A stretch of DNA of 54,397 bases from Bacteroidia bacterium. GTDB taxonomy: Bacteria > Bacteroidota > Bacteroidia > Bacteroidales > Prolixibacteraceae. The notes below the pieces were generated by a model. The model was not told the DNA's origin, ran no database searches, and worked only from the letters and a program-made list of their open reading frames with translations. Position numbers and translations under genes: made by a program. Position 1 is the stretch's first letter. Each line of letters begins with the position of its first letter. Shown piece by piece: positions 26,560 through 34,058 of the stretch. The DNA lies in the NCBI GenBank assembly GCA_026391655.1, contig JAPLDR010000022.1, positions 108,667-163,063 of the forward strand. Direction: 5' to 3'.

Positions 26560-28506
26560 ATGGAGCTATTTAGTTTTTTAAAGCGGAAGTACGGGGCCAA
26601 CGAGTTTCTCGTAATGGTTTATCGGTTCCTGATCGTAATGTTCTTGTATTCAGCAGGTCGTATAATATTTTACCTTTTCAATACCTCCATGTTTCCCAAT
26701 GTCGGTTTTACTTCTTTTATGAGGATTATGCGAGGCGGGGTAATGTTCGATACAAGTGCAGTTTTGTACCTCAATGCAATATATTTCCTTCTATACCTGC
26801 TTCCACTCCCTTTCAAGTTTAAGCCGTGGTATCAACAAATGTTAAAATGGGTTTTCATGATTTTTAATAGCGTTGGTCTGGCATTCAATCATATTGATAT
26901 TATTTACTATCGCTATATTTTAAAAAGGACAACTGCCAGTGTTTTTGATATCGTGAGTTACGATGCCGGAAATTATAGACTGGTATCCCGGTTCTTTTAT
27001 GATTTCTGGTACATTGCTATAATCTTACTGATTACTCTGTTATTGCTCTCAAAACTCTATTCTTTGTTTAAGCCTCGCCCTTCATTCAAGGTGCTGAACT
27101 GGAAATATGGTGTTGTATCACTTTTTTCTTTGATTGTATTCTTGATATTAAGTGTCATCGGAATGCGGGGTGGTTATATGGAAAGTACACGACCGATCAG
27201 TATGAATAATGCGGGGAAATATGTCGATTCACCCCAGGAGATATCCTTAGTTCTTAATACGCCATTCTGTATTATTAGGACCTGGGGAAAAAAGGCTTTT
27301 GAGGTGAAAAATTATTTTAGTTCTGAAGATGAGCTTAACCGGATATATACTCCTGTTCGGGTTCCAAATTCGGGTGAAGCGATGAAACATGATAATGTAG
27401 TAATCATTATACTCGAAAGTTTCAGTCGCGAATTTGTCGGATCATTGAATAAGCAGATCGACAACGGACATTACAAAGGTTATACTCCATTCCTCGACTC
27501 TTTGATTAGTAAGGGTTTAGTGTTCCCAAATGCTTTTGCAAATGGTCGTAAATCGATAGATGCTATTCCTTCAGTAACAGCAAGTATCCCGGCATTGGTC
27601 TTACCCTATGTGATTTCGGAACGATCGGGTAACCGGATTAATAGCCTTGCTGGTTTATTGACAAAGGAGGGTTATCAGTCTGCTTTTTTTCATGGCGCTC
27701 CAAACGGATCGATGGGCTTTGATGCATTTGCCAAAATTGCCGGCTTCCAGCGTTATATCGGAAAGAATGAATATGGCAACGATGAAGGATTTGATGGTGT
27801 TTGGGGAATCTGGGACGAGCCTTTCTTCCAATTTTTTGCTGATGAGATGAATAAGATGAAAGAGCCTTTCTTTACAACCATCTTTTCTGTTTCGTCGCAT
27901 CATCCATTTAAAGTTCCGGAACAATATAAAACGCGTTTTCCTGAAGAACATATTGAGCTTCAGAAATGTATCAGGTACACCGATTTTGCGCTTAAAGAAT
28001 TTTTCGATAAAGCTTCAAAGATGCCCTGGTTCAAAAATACGCTGTTTGTGATCACATCTGATCATTGCGCGCAGTCTGAATTAAAAGAGTACAAAACTGC
28101 TGTCAATTATTATGCCGCACCGCTTATTTTTTACAAAGGAGATGGAAGCCTTACGGGGAAAGATGATTCTTTAGCCCAACAGATTGATATTATGCCGTCC
28201 GTTCTTGGCTATCTCAATTATACAAAGCCATATGTTGCTTTTGGAAACAATCTTTTTGATCCATCGACACAGCGATTTGCGATTAATTACCTTGAGGATA
28301 CCTACCAGTTTTTGTATGGAGATCATGCTTTATATTTTACTGATAATAAGTTAACCGGCATCTTTAACTGGAAGGAAGATCCGGATCTGCATAAGAATCT
28401 TATAGGTAGTGCAAATTCAGAAAATGAGCAGAATCTCTTTAAAGCAATTATACAACAGTATAATAACAGGATGGCACAGGATCGGTTAGTTATTGATAAT
28501 AAATAA
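26560..28506 (+). CDS. LTA synthase family sulfatase-like membrane protein
   Basis: These proteins have an N-terminal bundle of five membrane helices (here up to about residue 210) and an extracytoplasmic alkaline-phosphatase-superfamily domain. The domain shows NVVIIILESFSREFVG (metal Glu), FANGRKSIDAIPSV with the Ser/Thr nucleophile region, FHGAPNGSMGF, VSSHHPFKVP and the metal pair region FVITSDHCAQ. In Gram-negatives relatives move phosphoglycerol or phosphoethanolamine onto periplasmic glycans or lipids. Bacteroidota have no lipoteichoic acid, so the acceptor here is unknown. Length 648 is normal and no deletion is evident. Confidence 0.88.
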   Translation: MELFSFLKRKYGANEFLVMVYRFLIVMFLYSAGRIIFYLFNTSMFPNVGFTSFMRIMRGGVMFDTSAVLYLNAIYFLLYLLPLPFKFKPWYQQMLKWVFMIFNSVGLAFNHIDIIYYRYILKRTTASVFDIVSYDAGNYRLVSRFFYDFWYIAIILLITLLLLSKLYSLFKPRPSFKVLNWKYGVVSLFSLIVFLILSVIGMRGGYMESTRPISMNNAGKYVDSPQEISLVLNTPFCIIRTWGKKAFEVKNYFSSEDELNRIYTPVRVPNSGEAMKHDNVVIIILESFSREFVGSLNKQIDNGHYKGYTPFLDSLISKGLVFPNAFANGRKSIDAIPSVTASIPALVLPYVISERSGNRINSLAGLLTKEGYQSAFFHGAPNGSMGFDAFAKIAGFQRYIGKNEYGNDEGFDGVWGIWDEPFFQFFADEMNKMKEPFFTTIFSVSSHHPFKVPEQYKTRFPEEHIELQKCIRYTDFALKEFFDKASKMPWFKNTLFVITSDHCAQSELKEYKTAVNYYAAPLIFYKGDGSLTGKDDSLAQQIDIMPSVLGYLNYTKPYVAFGNNLFDPSTQRFAINYLEDTYQFLYGDHALYFTDNKLTGIFNWKEDPDLHKNLIGSANSENEQNLFKAIIQQYNNRMAQDRLVIDNK

Positions 28507-28627
28507 TTGAAACAGGGGATTGTTTGGGTTTTTATTCCGGAATCAGTTTAAGCAAATTTATAACGTCTGTTAACTAATTCTGGCATTGGAATTGTGAATT
28601 TCAGATTGTGAACCAATATATACAATT

Positions 28628-29152
28628 ATGGGAACAAAAAAAGTTGTTTTGGCTTTTTTAATGATGATTGTTCTGACATCGGGTTTCGCACAGCAAATCT
28701 CAAAAAAAGCACAGAGGGAAAAAAACAAAATTGAGAAGCAGCATCTGATTGATTCGCTGATCAATTCCAGGGAGTTTGTATTTGTAGCAATACGGGCACT
28801 TCCTCAAGGTGGAGGCTCGGTTGATCTGACAGGAAATACCAACTATATAAAATTTCACCCTGAAATGATTGAAAGCGATATGCCATTCTTTGGAAGGGCT
28901 TATGTTGTTGATTACGGAGGCAATGGTGGAATAAAATTTGAAGGGAAACCTGTTGAATACAAGGTTGTAACCCGGAAAGAGAGTAAGGGTTTTGAAATAG
29001 ATGCAACTGTTTCTGTAACGCGCGATAGTTATAAACTCAGCCTCTTGGTGAGCCCTGAGGGAAACGCAACTTTGACAATCAACAGCAACCAGCGAAGTAG
29101 CATTTCGTACAATGGCAATATTGAGAAATTTGAAGAACAAAAAGGGAATTAG
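28628..29152 (+). CDS. DUF4251 domain-containing exported protein
   Basis: This 174-residue protein has a signal peptide (about 1-21, TSGFAQQ), a Lys/Glu-rich helix (KKAQREKNKIEKQHLIDSLI) and the DUF4251 strand pattern: SREFVFVAIRALPQGGGSVDL, then FFGRAYVVDYGGNGGIKFEG and the late LTINSNQRSSISYNGNIE. The family is common and uncharacterised in Bacteroidota, and probably periplasmic. It stands alone, 121 bp after the LTA-synthase-like gene. Confidence 0.85.
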   Translation: MGTKKVVLAFLMMIVLTSGFAQQISKKAQREKNKIEKQHLIDSLINSREFVFVAIRALPQGGGSVDLTGNTNYIKFHPEMIESDMPFFGRAYVVDYGGNGGIKFEGKPVEYKVVTRKESKGFEIDATVSVTRDSYKLSLLVSPEGNATLTINSNQRSSISYNGNIEKFEEQKGN

Positions 29153-29261
29153 ACAGAAGACTGTGAAGGTTGCAGGAGGAGTTGCCAGTTACAATATATT
29201 GTGAGCCAATAAGTCATTTTTCAAATCACTCACAAAAAACGATTTAGTGTCTTATCTTTTC

Positions 29262-29269
29262 TAATTTTG
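29262..29269 (+). promoter_or_regulatory. Candidate -7 promoter element for queD
   Basis: TAATTTTG matches TAnnTTTG, 20 bp upstream of the ATG at 29290. Confidence 0.5.
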
Positions 29270-29289
29270 TCCCGAAATATTTATAAAGG

Positions 29290-29832
29290 ATGATCATCAG
29301 GAAAAAATTCCGGTTCGAAGGAGCCCATATTGTTCGCAACTGCACTTCGCAGCGTTGTCGCGAAAACATCCATGGCCACTCGTACGAGGTGGAGGTTTTT
29401 TTAAAATCGGATCAACTCGACAATGGTTTTATGGTAATGGATTTTGTACGGCTTAATAATGTTGCAGAGTTCATCCACAGTTTCGATCATTCATACACTT
29501 TGTGGGATAAAGAGACAGAAGATGTGAAGGAAGCGATTTACCGAATCAACACCAGAGTAGCTGAAATCCCCGTTTCTCCATCGGCGGAAGGGTATGCGCT
29601 TTTGTTTTTTTTCGTTATCGATCTTATCATTGCGAATATCAGCCTTGTTAATGGTGAGGGTATTGTGAAACTGCATGCTGTCAGGGTGCACGAAACGCTG
29701 TCGGGTTATGCCGAAGCTTCCGCCGAAGATATGAGTCTTGTTCGGTTCACCCTGGCAGATATCAGGTTTAATGAAGGTATAAAGAAGGAATGGAAGGACA
29801 AAACCTGGTGGATAAAAGTTAACAATCCCTAA
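29290..29832 (+). CDS. queD: 6-carboxytetrahydropterin synthase family protein
   Basis: QueD converts dihydroneopterin triphosphate to 6-carboxy-5,6,7,8-tetrahydropterin on the way to queuosine. The zinc ligands His13, His28 and His30 (FEGAHI, ENIHGHSY) and the catalytic Cys23 (SQRCREN) are in place, and VHETLSGYAEAS holds the pterin-binding Glu. At 180 residues it is longer than E. coli QueD (about 120); the insert lies in the middle (VRLNNVAEF to ISLVNGEG). No other queuosine genes are nearby, so a PTPS relative with another role is possible. Confidence 0.87.
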   Translation: MIIRKKFRFEGAHIVRNCTSQRCRENIHGHSYEVEVFLKSDQLDNGFMVMDFVRLNNVAEFIHSFDHSYTLWDKETEDVKEAIYRINTRVAEIPVSPSAEGYALLFFFVIDLIIANISLVNGEGIVKLHAVRVHETLSGYAEASAEDMSLVRFTLADIRFNEGIKKEWKDKTWWIKVNNP

Positions 29833-29859
29833 AATTCGTTTGAGGTATTAAAAAAGGAT

Positions 29860-29867
29860 TAATTTTG
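29860..29867 (+). promoter_or_regulatory. Promoter for the TetR-fabH unit
   Basis: TAATTTTG (-7) lies 17 bp after a TTTG at 29839-29842 that fits the -33 box. The TTG start at 29884 is only 16 bp downstream, so the transcript would have a very short leader or none. Confidence 0.6.
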
Positions 29868-29883
29868 CACACGAAATTTTATT

Positions 29884-30480
29884 TTGTGCAATTTATTTGT
29901 TTTGAGAGACACCACACGTCATACTATTCTTACCGTTGCCCGTAATGTATTTGCCCACAGAGGAGCCGACAATACTACCATGGACGATCTTGCCAAAGCT
30001 TCAGGACTCGGAAGAAGGACAATCTACACCTATTTTAAATCACGCGAGGAGCTATATCTTGAGGTGATTAACAGGGAAATCGATATCATTCTCAAACAAC
30101 TTAACCGTGTTGCCGGCATGAAAATATCACCCGAAAAGAAGATCGTCCGATTCATGTTCAATCATATGAAAACGATCGAGAATTTAAGCCGGAAAGACCG
30201 CTTATTAAGAATAGAATTTCTGAATAGAAGTGAGAAAATTGAGAACTTTCGTAAAGTGATCGATATACACGAAAAGGAGTGTCTTGCTTCAGTACTTCAG
30301 GAAGGGACTCAATCGGGAGTTTTCCTGGTTGACGACTACGAAAATACGGCTGCCCTTACCCATACAACATTAAAAGGGCTTGAACAGCAGTTTATACTTG
30401 ACAATTTTGGGAAAAATTGCCGTGAGACGCTTGAGCTCTGGCAAAAGATACTATTCCGGGGGATTAAGGCCTCCGCTTAA
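29884..30480 (+). CDS. TetR/AcrR family transcriptional regulator
   Basis: The N-terminal DNA-binding domain is clear: TRHTILTVARNVFAHRGADNTTMDDLAKASGLGRRTIYTYFKSREELYLEVI (first HTH at about 30-55), followed by an all-helical ligand domain. No ATG is available before the HTH. The open frame begins with TTG at 29884, and a second TTG at 29902 gives a start right before RDTTRHTIL. It lies 25 bp upstream of a fabH-like gene on the same strand and probably forms one operon with it. The context suggests it senses an acyl-CoA or acyl-ACP and tunes fatty acid synthesis, which is inference. Confidence 0.88.
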   Translation: MCNLFVLRDTTRHTILTVARNVFAHRGADNTTMDDLAKASGLGRRTIYTYFKSREELYLEVINREIDIILKQLNRVAGMKISPEKKIVRFMFNHMKTIENLSRKDRLLRIEFLNRSEKIENFRKVIDIHEKECLASVLQEGTQSGVFLVDDYENTAALTHTTLKGLEQQFILDNFGKNCRETLELWQKILFRGIKASA

Positions 30481-30505
30481 TTTATTGCAATTTTGATTTT
30501 TTTTT

Positions 30506-31456
30506 ATGAGAATGTTTATTAATACGATTTCGCATTACATCCCGGAGCAGCGTGTTCCAAATGAATACTTTAAAAATCTTAATGGTCTGGATGACGAGTG
30601 GATTTTTGACCGGACAGGTATCCGGACACGATCGAAAACTGCTAAAGGCGAGAATGCCAACACAATGGCTGTAGAGGCAGTTGCTCTGGCGCTGGAGAAC
30701 TTACCTTTTGATATTAAGGAGATTGATTTAATTGTTGGAGCTTCATATACACCGTACGATACCGTTGCTACGATTGGTCATGTAGTACAGCGTGAGTTTG
30801 GGATTCAGGAGGCACAGGTTGTTTACGTGTCATCCGCCTGCTCATCTCTCGTGAATGCACTTGAGATTGTTGAAGGTTATTTTGCAATGGGTAAAGCTAC
30901 GCGTGCATTGGTGATTGCCTCCGAAAACAATACTTTTTACAGTGACGAATCGTGTGAGAAAAGCGGGCATCTTTGGGGTGATGGCGCAACCGCTTTGTTT
31001 ATCTCTGAAGAGCCTCTCGGACCTAAGCCAGGTGAAATTCTGAATATTTTTACGAGGGGACTGGGTCATATCGGCAAAGGTACCGAAGCTGTATTTCTCC
31101 GACCCGGCGAAGGTGGACTTCAGATGCCCGACGGAAGAGATGTATTTATGCATGCCTGTAATTTTATGCGTGTTGCGCTCGAAAGAACGCTTGAAAGTTG
31201 CAGTCTGACCATCGAAGACCTCGATTTTATCATTCCTCATCAGGCTAATCATCGGATTATCGCCAATCTGATCAAACAATTAAATCTACAACCCAAAAAA
31301 GTGCTGACCAATATTCAGGAACTTGGGAATACAGGTTGTGCCAGTACAGGAATCTGCCTCTCTCAGAACATCGATAAAATACCGGTCGATTCCTTGGTTG
31401 GAATCACAGTATTTGGTGGTGGTTACTCCGCAGGTGCTGTACTTATCAGGTTTTAA
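30506..31456 (+). CDS. fabH: 3-oxoacyl-ACP synthase III (FabH-like)
   Basis: FabH-type enzymes start fatty acid chains by condensing an acyl-CoA with malonyl-ACP. The catalytic triad is visible as Cys112 (SSACSSLVNA), His245 (PHQANHRI) and Asn275 (ELGNTGCAST). The thiolase-fold end GGGYSAGAVLIRF is intact. Length 316 is slightly short for FabH but nothing internal is missing. Since Bacteroidota usually have another fabH next to plsX, this copy, coupled with a TetR regulator, may prefer a special primer (branched or longer acyl). Confidence 0.87.
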   Translation: MRMFINTISHYIPEQRVPNEYFKNLNGLDDEWIFDRTGIRTRSKTAKGENANTMAVEAVALALENLPFDIKEIDLIVGASYTPYDTVATIGHVVQREFGIQEAQVVYVSSACSSLVNALEIVEGYFAMGKATRALVIASENNTFYSDESCEKSGHLWGDGATALFISEEPLGPKPGEILNIFTRGLGHIGKGTEAVFLRPGEGGLQMPDGRDVFMHACNFMRVALERTLESCSLTIEDLDFIIPHQANHRIIANLIKQLNLQPKKVLTNIQELGNTGCASTGICLSQNIDKIPVDSLVGITVFGGGYSAGAVLIRF

Positions 31457-31468
31457 TTATAGAATTTT

Positions 31469-31476
31469 TATCTTTG
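31469..31476 (+). promoter_or_regulatory. Candidate -7 promoter element for the antitoxin gene
   Basis: TATCTTTG matches TAnnTTTG, 18 bp upstream of the ATG at 31494. Confidence 0.5.
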
Positions 31477-31493
31477 TATAAAAATTTACTACT

Positions 31494-31730
31494 ATGGATT
31501 TGCAAACAAGAAAATTGAATGCTATTCGATACTTGATAAATCTTCAAGACGAGAAAATATTTAAAAAGATTGAGGCAACCATTGATAATGTTAAATCTCA
31601 AAAAGAAGCAAAATCGTCACCATTTACTAGTAAACAATTAGTTGATAGGGCTAAACGTTCTAATGAGGATTATTTAGCTGGAAGATTTAAGTCTCAGGAA
31701 CAATTGGAGTTAGAATCAGAAAATTGGTAG
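31494..31730 (+). CDS. Antitoxin-like protein of a RelE/ParE-type module
   Basis: This 78-residue, charged, helical protein (DLQTRKLNAIRYLINLQDEK to QEQLELESENW) has the composition of the Bacteroidota antitoxins that precede RelE/ParE-type toxins: an N-terminal helical segment and a C-terminal ASN/Lys-rich toxin-binding tail with SKQLVDRAKRSNEDYLAGR. The next ORF starts 4 bp downstream and has the ends of such a toxin. The antitoxin is intact although its toxin is gutted. Its own promoter motif lies just upstream. Confidence 0.75.
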   Translation: MDLQTRKLNAIRYLINLQDEKIFKKIEATIDNVKSQKEAKSSPFTSKQLVDRAKRSNEDYLAGRFKSQEQLELESENW

Positions 31731-31734
31731 CAAG

Positions 31735-31818
31735 ATGAAGATTATCTGGTCAGATTTTTTTGATACAAGACAAGATCCAATAAAAATAAACGATTTAAAT
31801 AGAAATCCTGCCAGGTAA
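31735..31818 (+). pseudogene. RelE/ParE-type toxin reduced to 27 codons
   Basis: It starts MKIIWSD, the usual first residues of this toxin family in Bacteroidota, and ends FFDTRQDPIKINDLNRNPAR, the usual last residues (VFDTRQNPxKI..R). About 65-75 internal residues are missing with the frame kept. The core strands that carry the active residues are therefore gone and the peptide cannot be a working mRNA interferase or gyrase poison. Spacing to the antitoxin (4 bp) is still that of an operon. Confidence 0.7.
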
Positions 31819-31919
31819 TTTACACCATTATAACCCAAAGGGATTCTATTAGTCTATCATGCATTTCAGATCACAATTTGGTTGTGTAATATATCACAAT
31901 AAAAGGAAAATAAATAAAT

Positions 31920-31948
31920 AGACCGGCCAACGCCGGTCTTTTGTTTTT
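31920..31948 (+). terminator. Intrinsic terminator after the toxin-antitoxin remnant
   Basis: GACCGGC (31921-31927) pairs with GCCGGTC (31932-31938) around CAAC, extended by one A-T pair, and is followed by TTTTGTTTTTG. Confidence 0.85.
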
Positions 31949-31993
31949 GTGTATTTTCGTAATCAATAAACCGAATTAAAACCAGATTGTACT

Positions 31994-32518
31994 ATGAACC
32001 GGAGACAAATGATTGGAAACGCAGCCGGAGTGGTTGCAGTAACTGCTGCAGGATTCCCTTCTGCCAGTGCTTTTGCCGGAACTGCAATGGGAAATGCAAA
32101 ACTTAAAGGAAATATTCACCATTCTGTGAGTCAGTGGTGTTATGGAAATATTCCATTGGAAGAATTTGCCAGGGCCTGTGCCGATATGGGTCTCGAGTCA
32201 GTTGAATTATTGGGTGAAAAAGATTGGGCAACCGTTAAAAAGTTTGGATTGAAGTGTGCAGTAGGCTATGCGACAGATTACGGAATTCCGAAAGGCTTCA
32301 ACCGGATTGCCAATCATGCCAAATTGATTGCCGACTTTGAGACGATGATTCCAACGGCTGCTGAAGCCGGTATTCCAAACCTTATTTGTTTCTCGGGAAA
32401 CCGCGAAGGACAGAACGACAATATGGGCATGATTAATTGCGCGATTGCTCTTCGCAAACTCACGCCATACAGCCTGGGGCGCGGCTCTTTGCGAAATGGT
32501 AGGTTCACCGCGTTTTAA
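31994..32518 (+). pseudogene. Exported hydroxypyruvate-isomerase-like TIM-barrel protein, 5' fragment
   Basis: The product begins with a twin-arginine (Tat) signal, NRRQMIGNAAG.. to SASAFA, typical of Bacteroidota exported sugar-phosphate isomerase/epimerase proteins (AP_endonuc_2 fold). The first half of the barrel follows: HHSVSQWCYG, LEEFARACADMGLESVELLG and IPNLICFSGNREG. After IALRKLTP the frame turns to unrelated residues and stops at 32518. In a second frame HTAWGAALCEMVGSPRFKLL continues the family about 60 residues further on. An internal block that is not a multiple of three is missing around 32462. Confidence 0.8.
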
Positions 32519-32786
32519 ATTGCTTTACGACATTTACCATATGCAGATTATGGAGGGAAATGTAATCGATACGATCCAAAAGAATATTCAATATATAGGA
32601 CATGTTCATACTGGTGGCGTACCCGGAAGGCATGAATTGGACGAAACGCAGGAACTTTATTATCCCGCCATTATGAAAGCTTTGGTAGCCGCCGGATACA
32701 AAGGCTTTGTTGGTCAGGAGTTCGTACCGACCCAAACAGATAAACTTGAATCTTTACGCAAATCGGTGCTGATTTGTGATGTATAG
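32445..32786 (+). pseudogene. Hydroxypyruvate-isomerase-like TIM-barrel protein, 3' fragment
   Basis: This frame (usable start only TTG at 32445; homologous from about 32463) holds the C-terminal half of the barrel. It has HTAWGAALCEMV, the metal-site segment LLYDIYHMQIMEG, HVHTGGVPGRHELDETQELYYP and GFVGQEFVPT. In the intact enzyme a mid-barrel segment with the first metal Glu (usually in an LxMELLN context) joins both parts; it is absent here. The two fragments together mark one gene that has lost roughly 180 bp. Confidence 0.8.
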
Positions 32787-32815
32787 CAGGAAGTTAACGA
32801 GCAAAAATCGAATTA

Positions 32816-33325
32816 ATGAAGAGATTAATATTTTTTGTCGTTATATTCATTTCTATAAATTGCAACTTAAAAAGTCAGAACTTAAAATGGAGAGACATTT
32901 ATGATTGTGATTTTAGCAAGAAGAATCTTGATTTAAACCAAGATATTAATTGTATCGACTTTTTTCAGATAAAAGACAGTTGTAAGATTGATGCATTAAT
33001 AACCTGGAATTGGACTTCAATTCCCAAAATTGAAAATATTGATAGTGTTCTGAAATGTATAGATTATCCAAGAATAGCTGAACGATACAAAATATCGGGA
33101 AAGATTTTGATCCGGTTCCTGATTGATAAAAGCGGAAGAATATATTGTTATAAAATATTGTCTGAACTTGGAGATGTGTTTAATCAAGAGGCTGAAAGAA
33201 AGATTATTTTATTCAGATTCAGTATTGCATGTATTAGTAATAAACCTGTTGCATATGAATATGTGATACCGATTGCTTTTCAATTCGAGAATAATGATAA
33301 AGATAAAAAGAAGAGGAACAAATAA
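32816..33325 (+). CDS. Exported protein with TonB C-terminal domain
   Basis: The protein has an N-terminal signal or anchor (about 1-20, LIFFVVIFISINCNLKSQ). A TonB C-terminal-like region spans about 85-160: YPRIAERYKISGKILIRFLIDKSGRIYCYKIL followed by FNQEAERKI. The proline-rich spacer and ExbD-contacting helix of a true TonB are lacking, so it may be a periplasmic stand-alone TonB-domain protein, not an energy transducer. It is Asn/Lys/Ile-rich and AT-rich compared with its neighbours. It lies 29 bp after the broken isomerase. Confidence 0.7.
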   Translation: MKRLIFFVVIFISINCNLKSQNLKWRDIYDCDFSKKNLDLNQDINCIDFFQIKDSCKIDALITWNWTSIPKIENIDSVLKCIDYPRIAERYKISGKILIRFLIDKSGRIYCYKILSELGDVFNQEAERKIILFRFSIACISNKPVAYEYVIPIAFQFENNDKDKKKRNK

Positions 33326-33352
33326 TTACGCCGGCAATCATGCTTTTTGAGA

Positions 33353-33380
33353 GGGCGGATTAGTCATCAATCCGCCCTTT
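33353..33380 (+). terminator. Intrinsic terminator after the TonB-domain gene
   Basis: GGGCGGATT (33353-33361) pairs perfectly with AATCCGCCC (33369-33377) around a 7-nt loop and is followed by TTTT. It lies 28 bp after the stop. Confidence 0.85.
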
Positions 33381-33395
33381 TGCAGAAATTGGTAG

Positions 33396-33415
33396 AGACG
33401 CACGGCCGTGCGTCT
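33396..33415. repeat. 20-bp perfect palindrome (REP-like)
   Basis: AGACGCACGGCCGTGCGTCT is a perfect palindrome with a flanking GGTAG on the left. Palindromes of this GTAGAGACGC type are highly repeated in many Bacteroidota and Cyanobacteria genomes. The 323 bp between the TonB-domain gene and the DUF2721 gene contain this, the terminator just before it, and nothing else I can name. Confidence 0.8.
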
Positions 33416-33648
33416 TTACACCACACAAAATGTACATTTGATTGGTCGTTTAGATTATTTCCAACGGCGATGAAAACATTGTATTTGACATTTCCAATAA
33501 TAACAATGGGATGTAAACATAGTTAAGGGCTTAACTGTTTAGATTACAATAAGTCTGAGTAAAAAAATATCCCGGAGGGATAAAATGGAATCTGAGATTT
33601 CCGCAGGCCACAATCTAAAATACGTAAACCCTTATAAATGACTATAAT

Positions 33649-34056
33649 ATGCACGAAGAGATTACCCTTACAACGCCGGCGCTTTTGTTTTCAGCCATCT
33701 CGCTGATTATGCTTGCTTATACCAATCGTTTCCTGGGCTATGCCTCGTTGATCCGGAGTCTGCACGAAAAATTCAAGATAAATCCAAACGAGGTTTTGCT
33801 TGGGCAGATTGCCAATCTCAGAAAGCGGCTTTACCTTACAAAGTATATGCAGATATTGGGCGTTTCGAGTCTTTTCCTCTGCGTCTTCACAATGTTTTTA
33901 ATCTTTGTCGGGAGTCACCTGCTTGCGATGTGGATGTTCGGTGTTGCACTTGTATTATTGATTGCCTCACTGGCCGTCTCCATTCATGAGATACAGATTT
34001 CGGTTAAGGCACTCGATCTTCATCTTGGCGATATGGAGGTCAAACGGAAGAAATAG
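33649..34056 (+). CDS. DUF2721 family membrane protein
   Basis: The 135-residue protein has an N-terminal hydrophobic segment (TTPALLFSAISLIMLAYTNRFLGYASLIR), a basic cytoplasmic loop (RKRLYLTKY) and two more membrane helices (about 70-90 and 93-112), ending in a charged tail. The arrangement fits DUF2721, whose function is unknown. It stops 2 bp before the end of the convergent ygiQ gene. Confidence 0.8.
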   Translation: MHEEITLTTPALLFSAISLIMLAYTNRFLGYASLIRSLHEKFKINPNEVLLGQIANLRKRLYLTKYMQILGVSSLFLCVFTMFLIFVGSHLLAMWMFGVALVLLIASLAVSIHEIQISVKALDLHLGDMEVKRKK

Positions 34057-34058
34057 AT

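Noticed and set aside
28700-29140. Minus-strand open frame opposite the DUF4251 gene
   Set aside because: It is the shadow of a clear DUF4251 gene; no independent start signal or domain.
33564-33590. Repeat-like ATCCCGGAGGGAT segment
   Set aside because: It resembles short repeats near Bacteroidota insertion sequences, but one imperfect copy without further structure is not enough.
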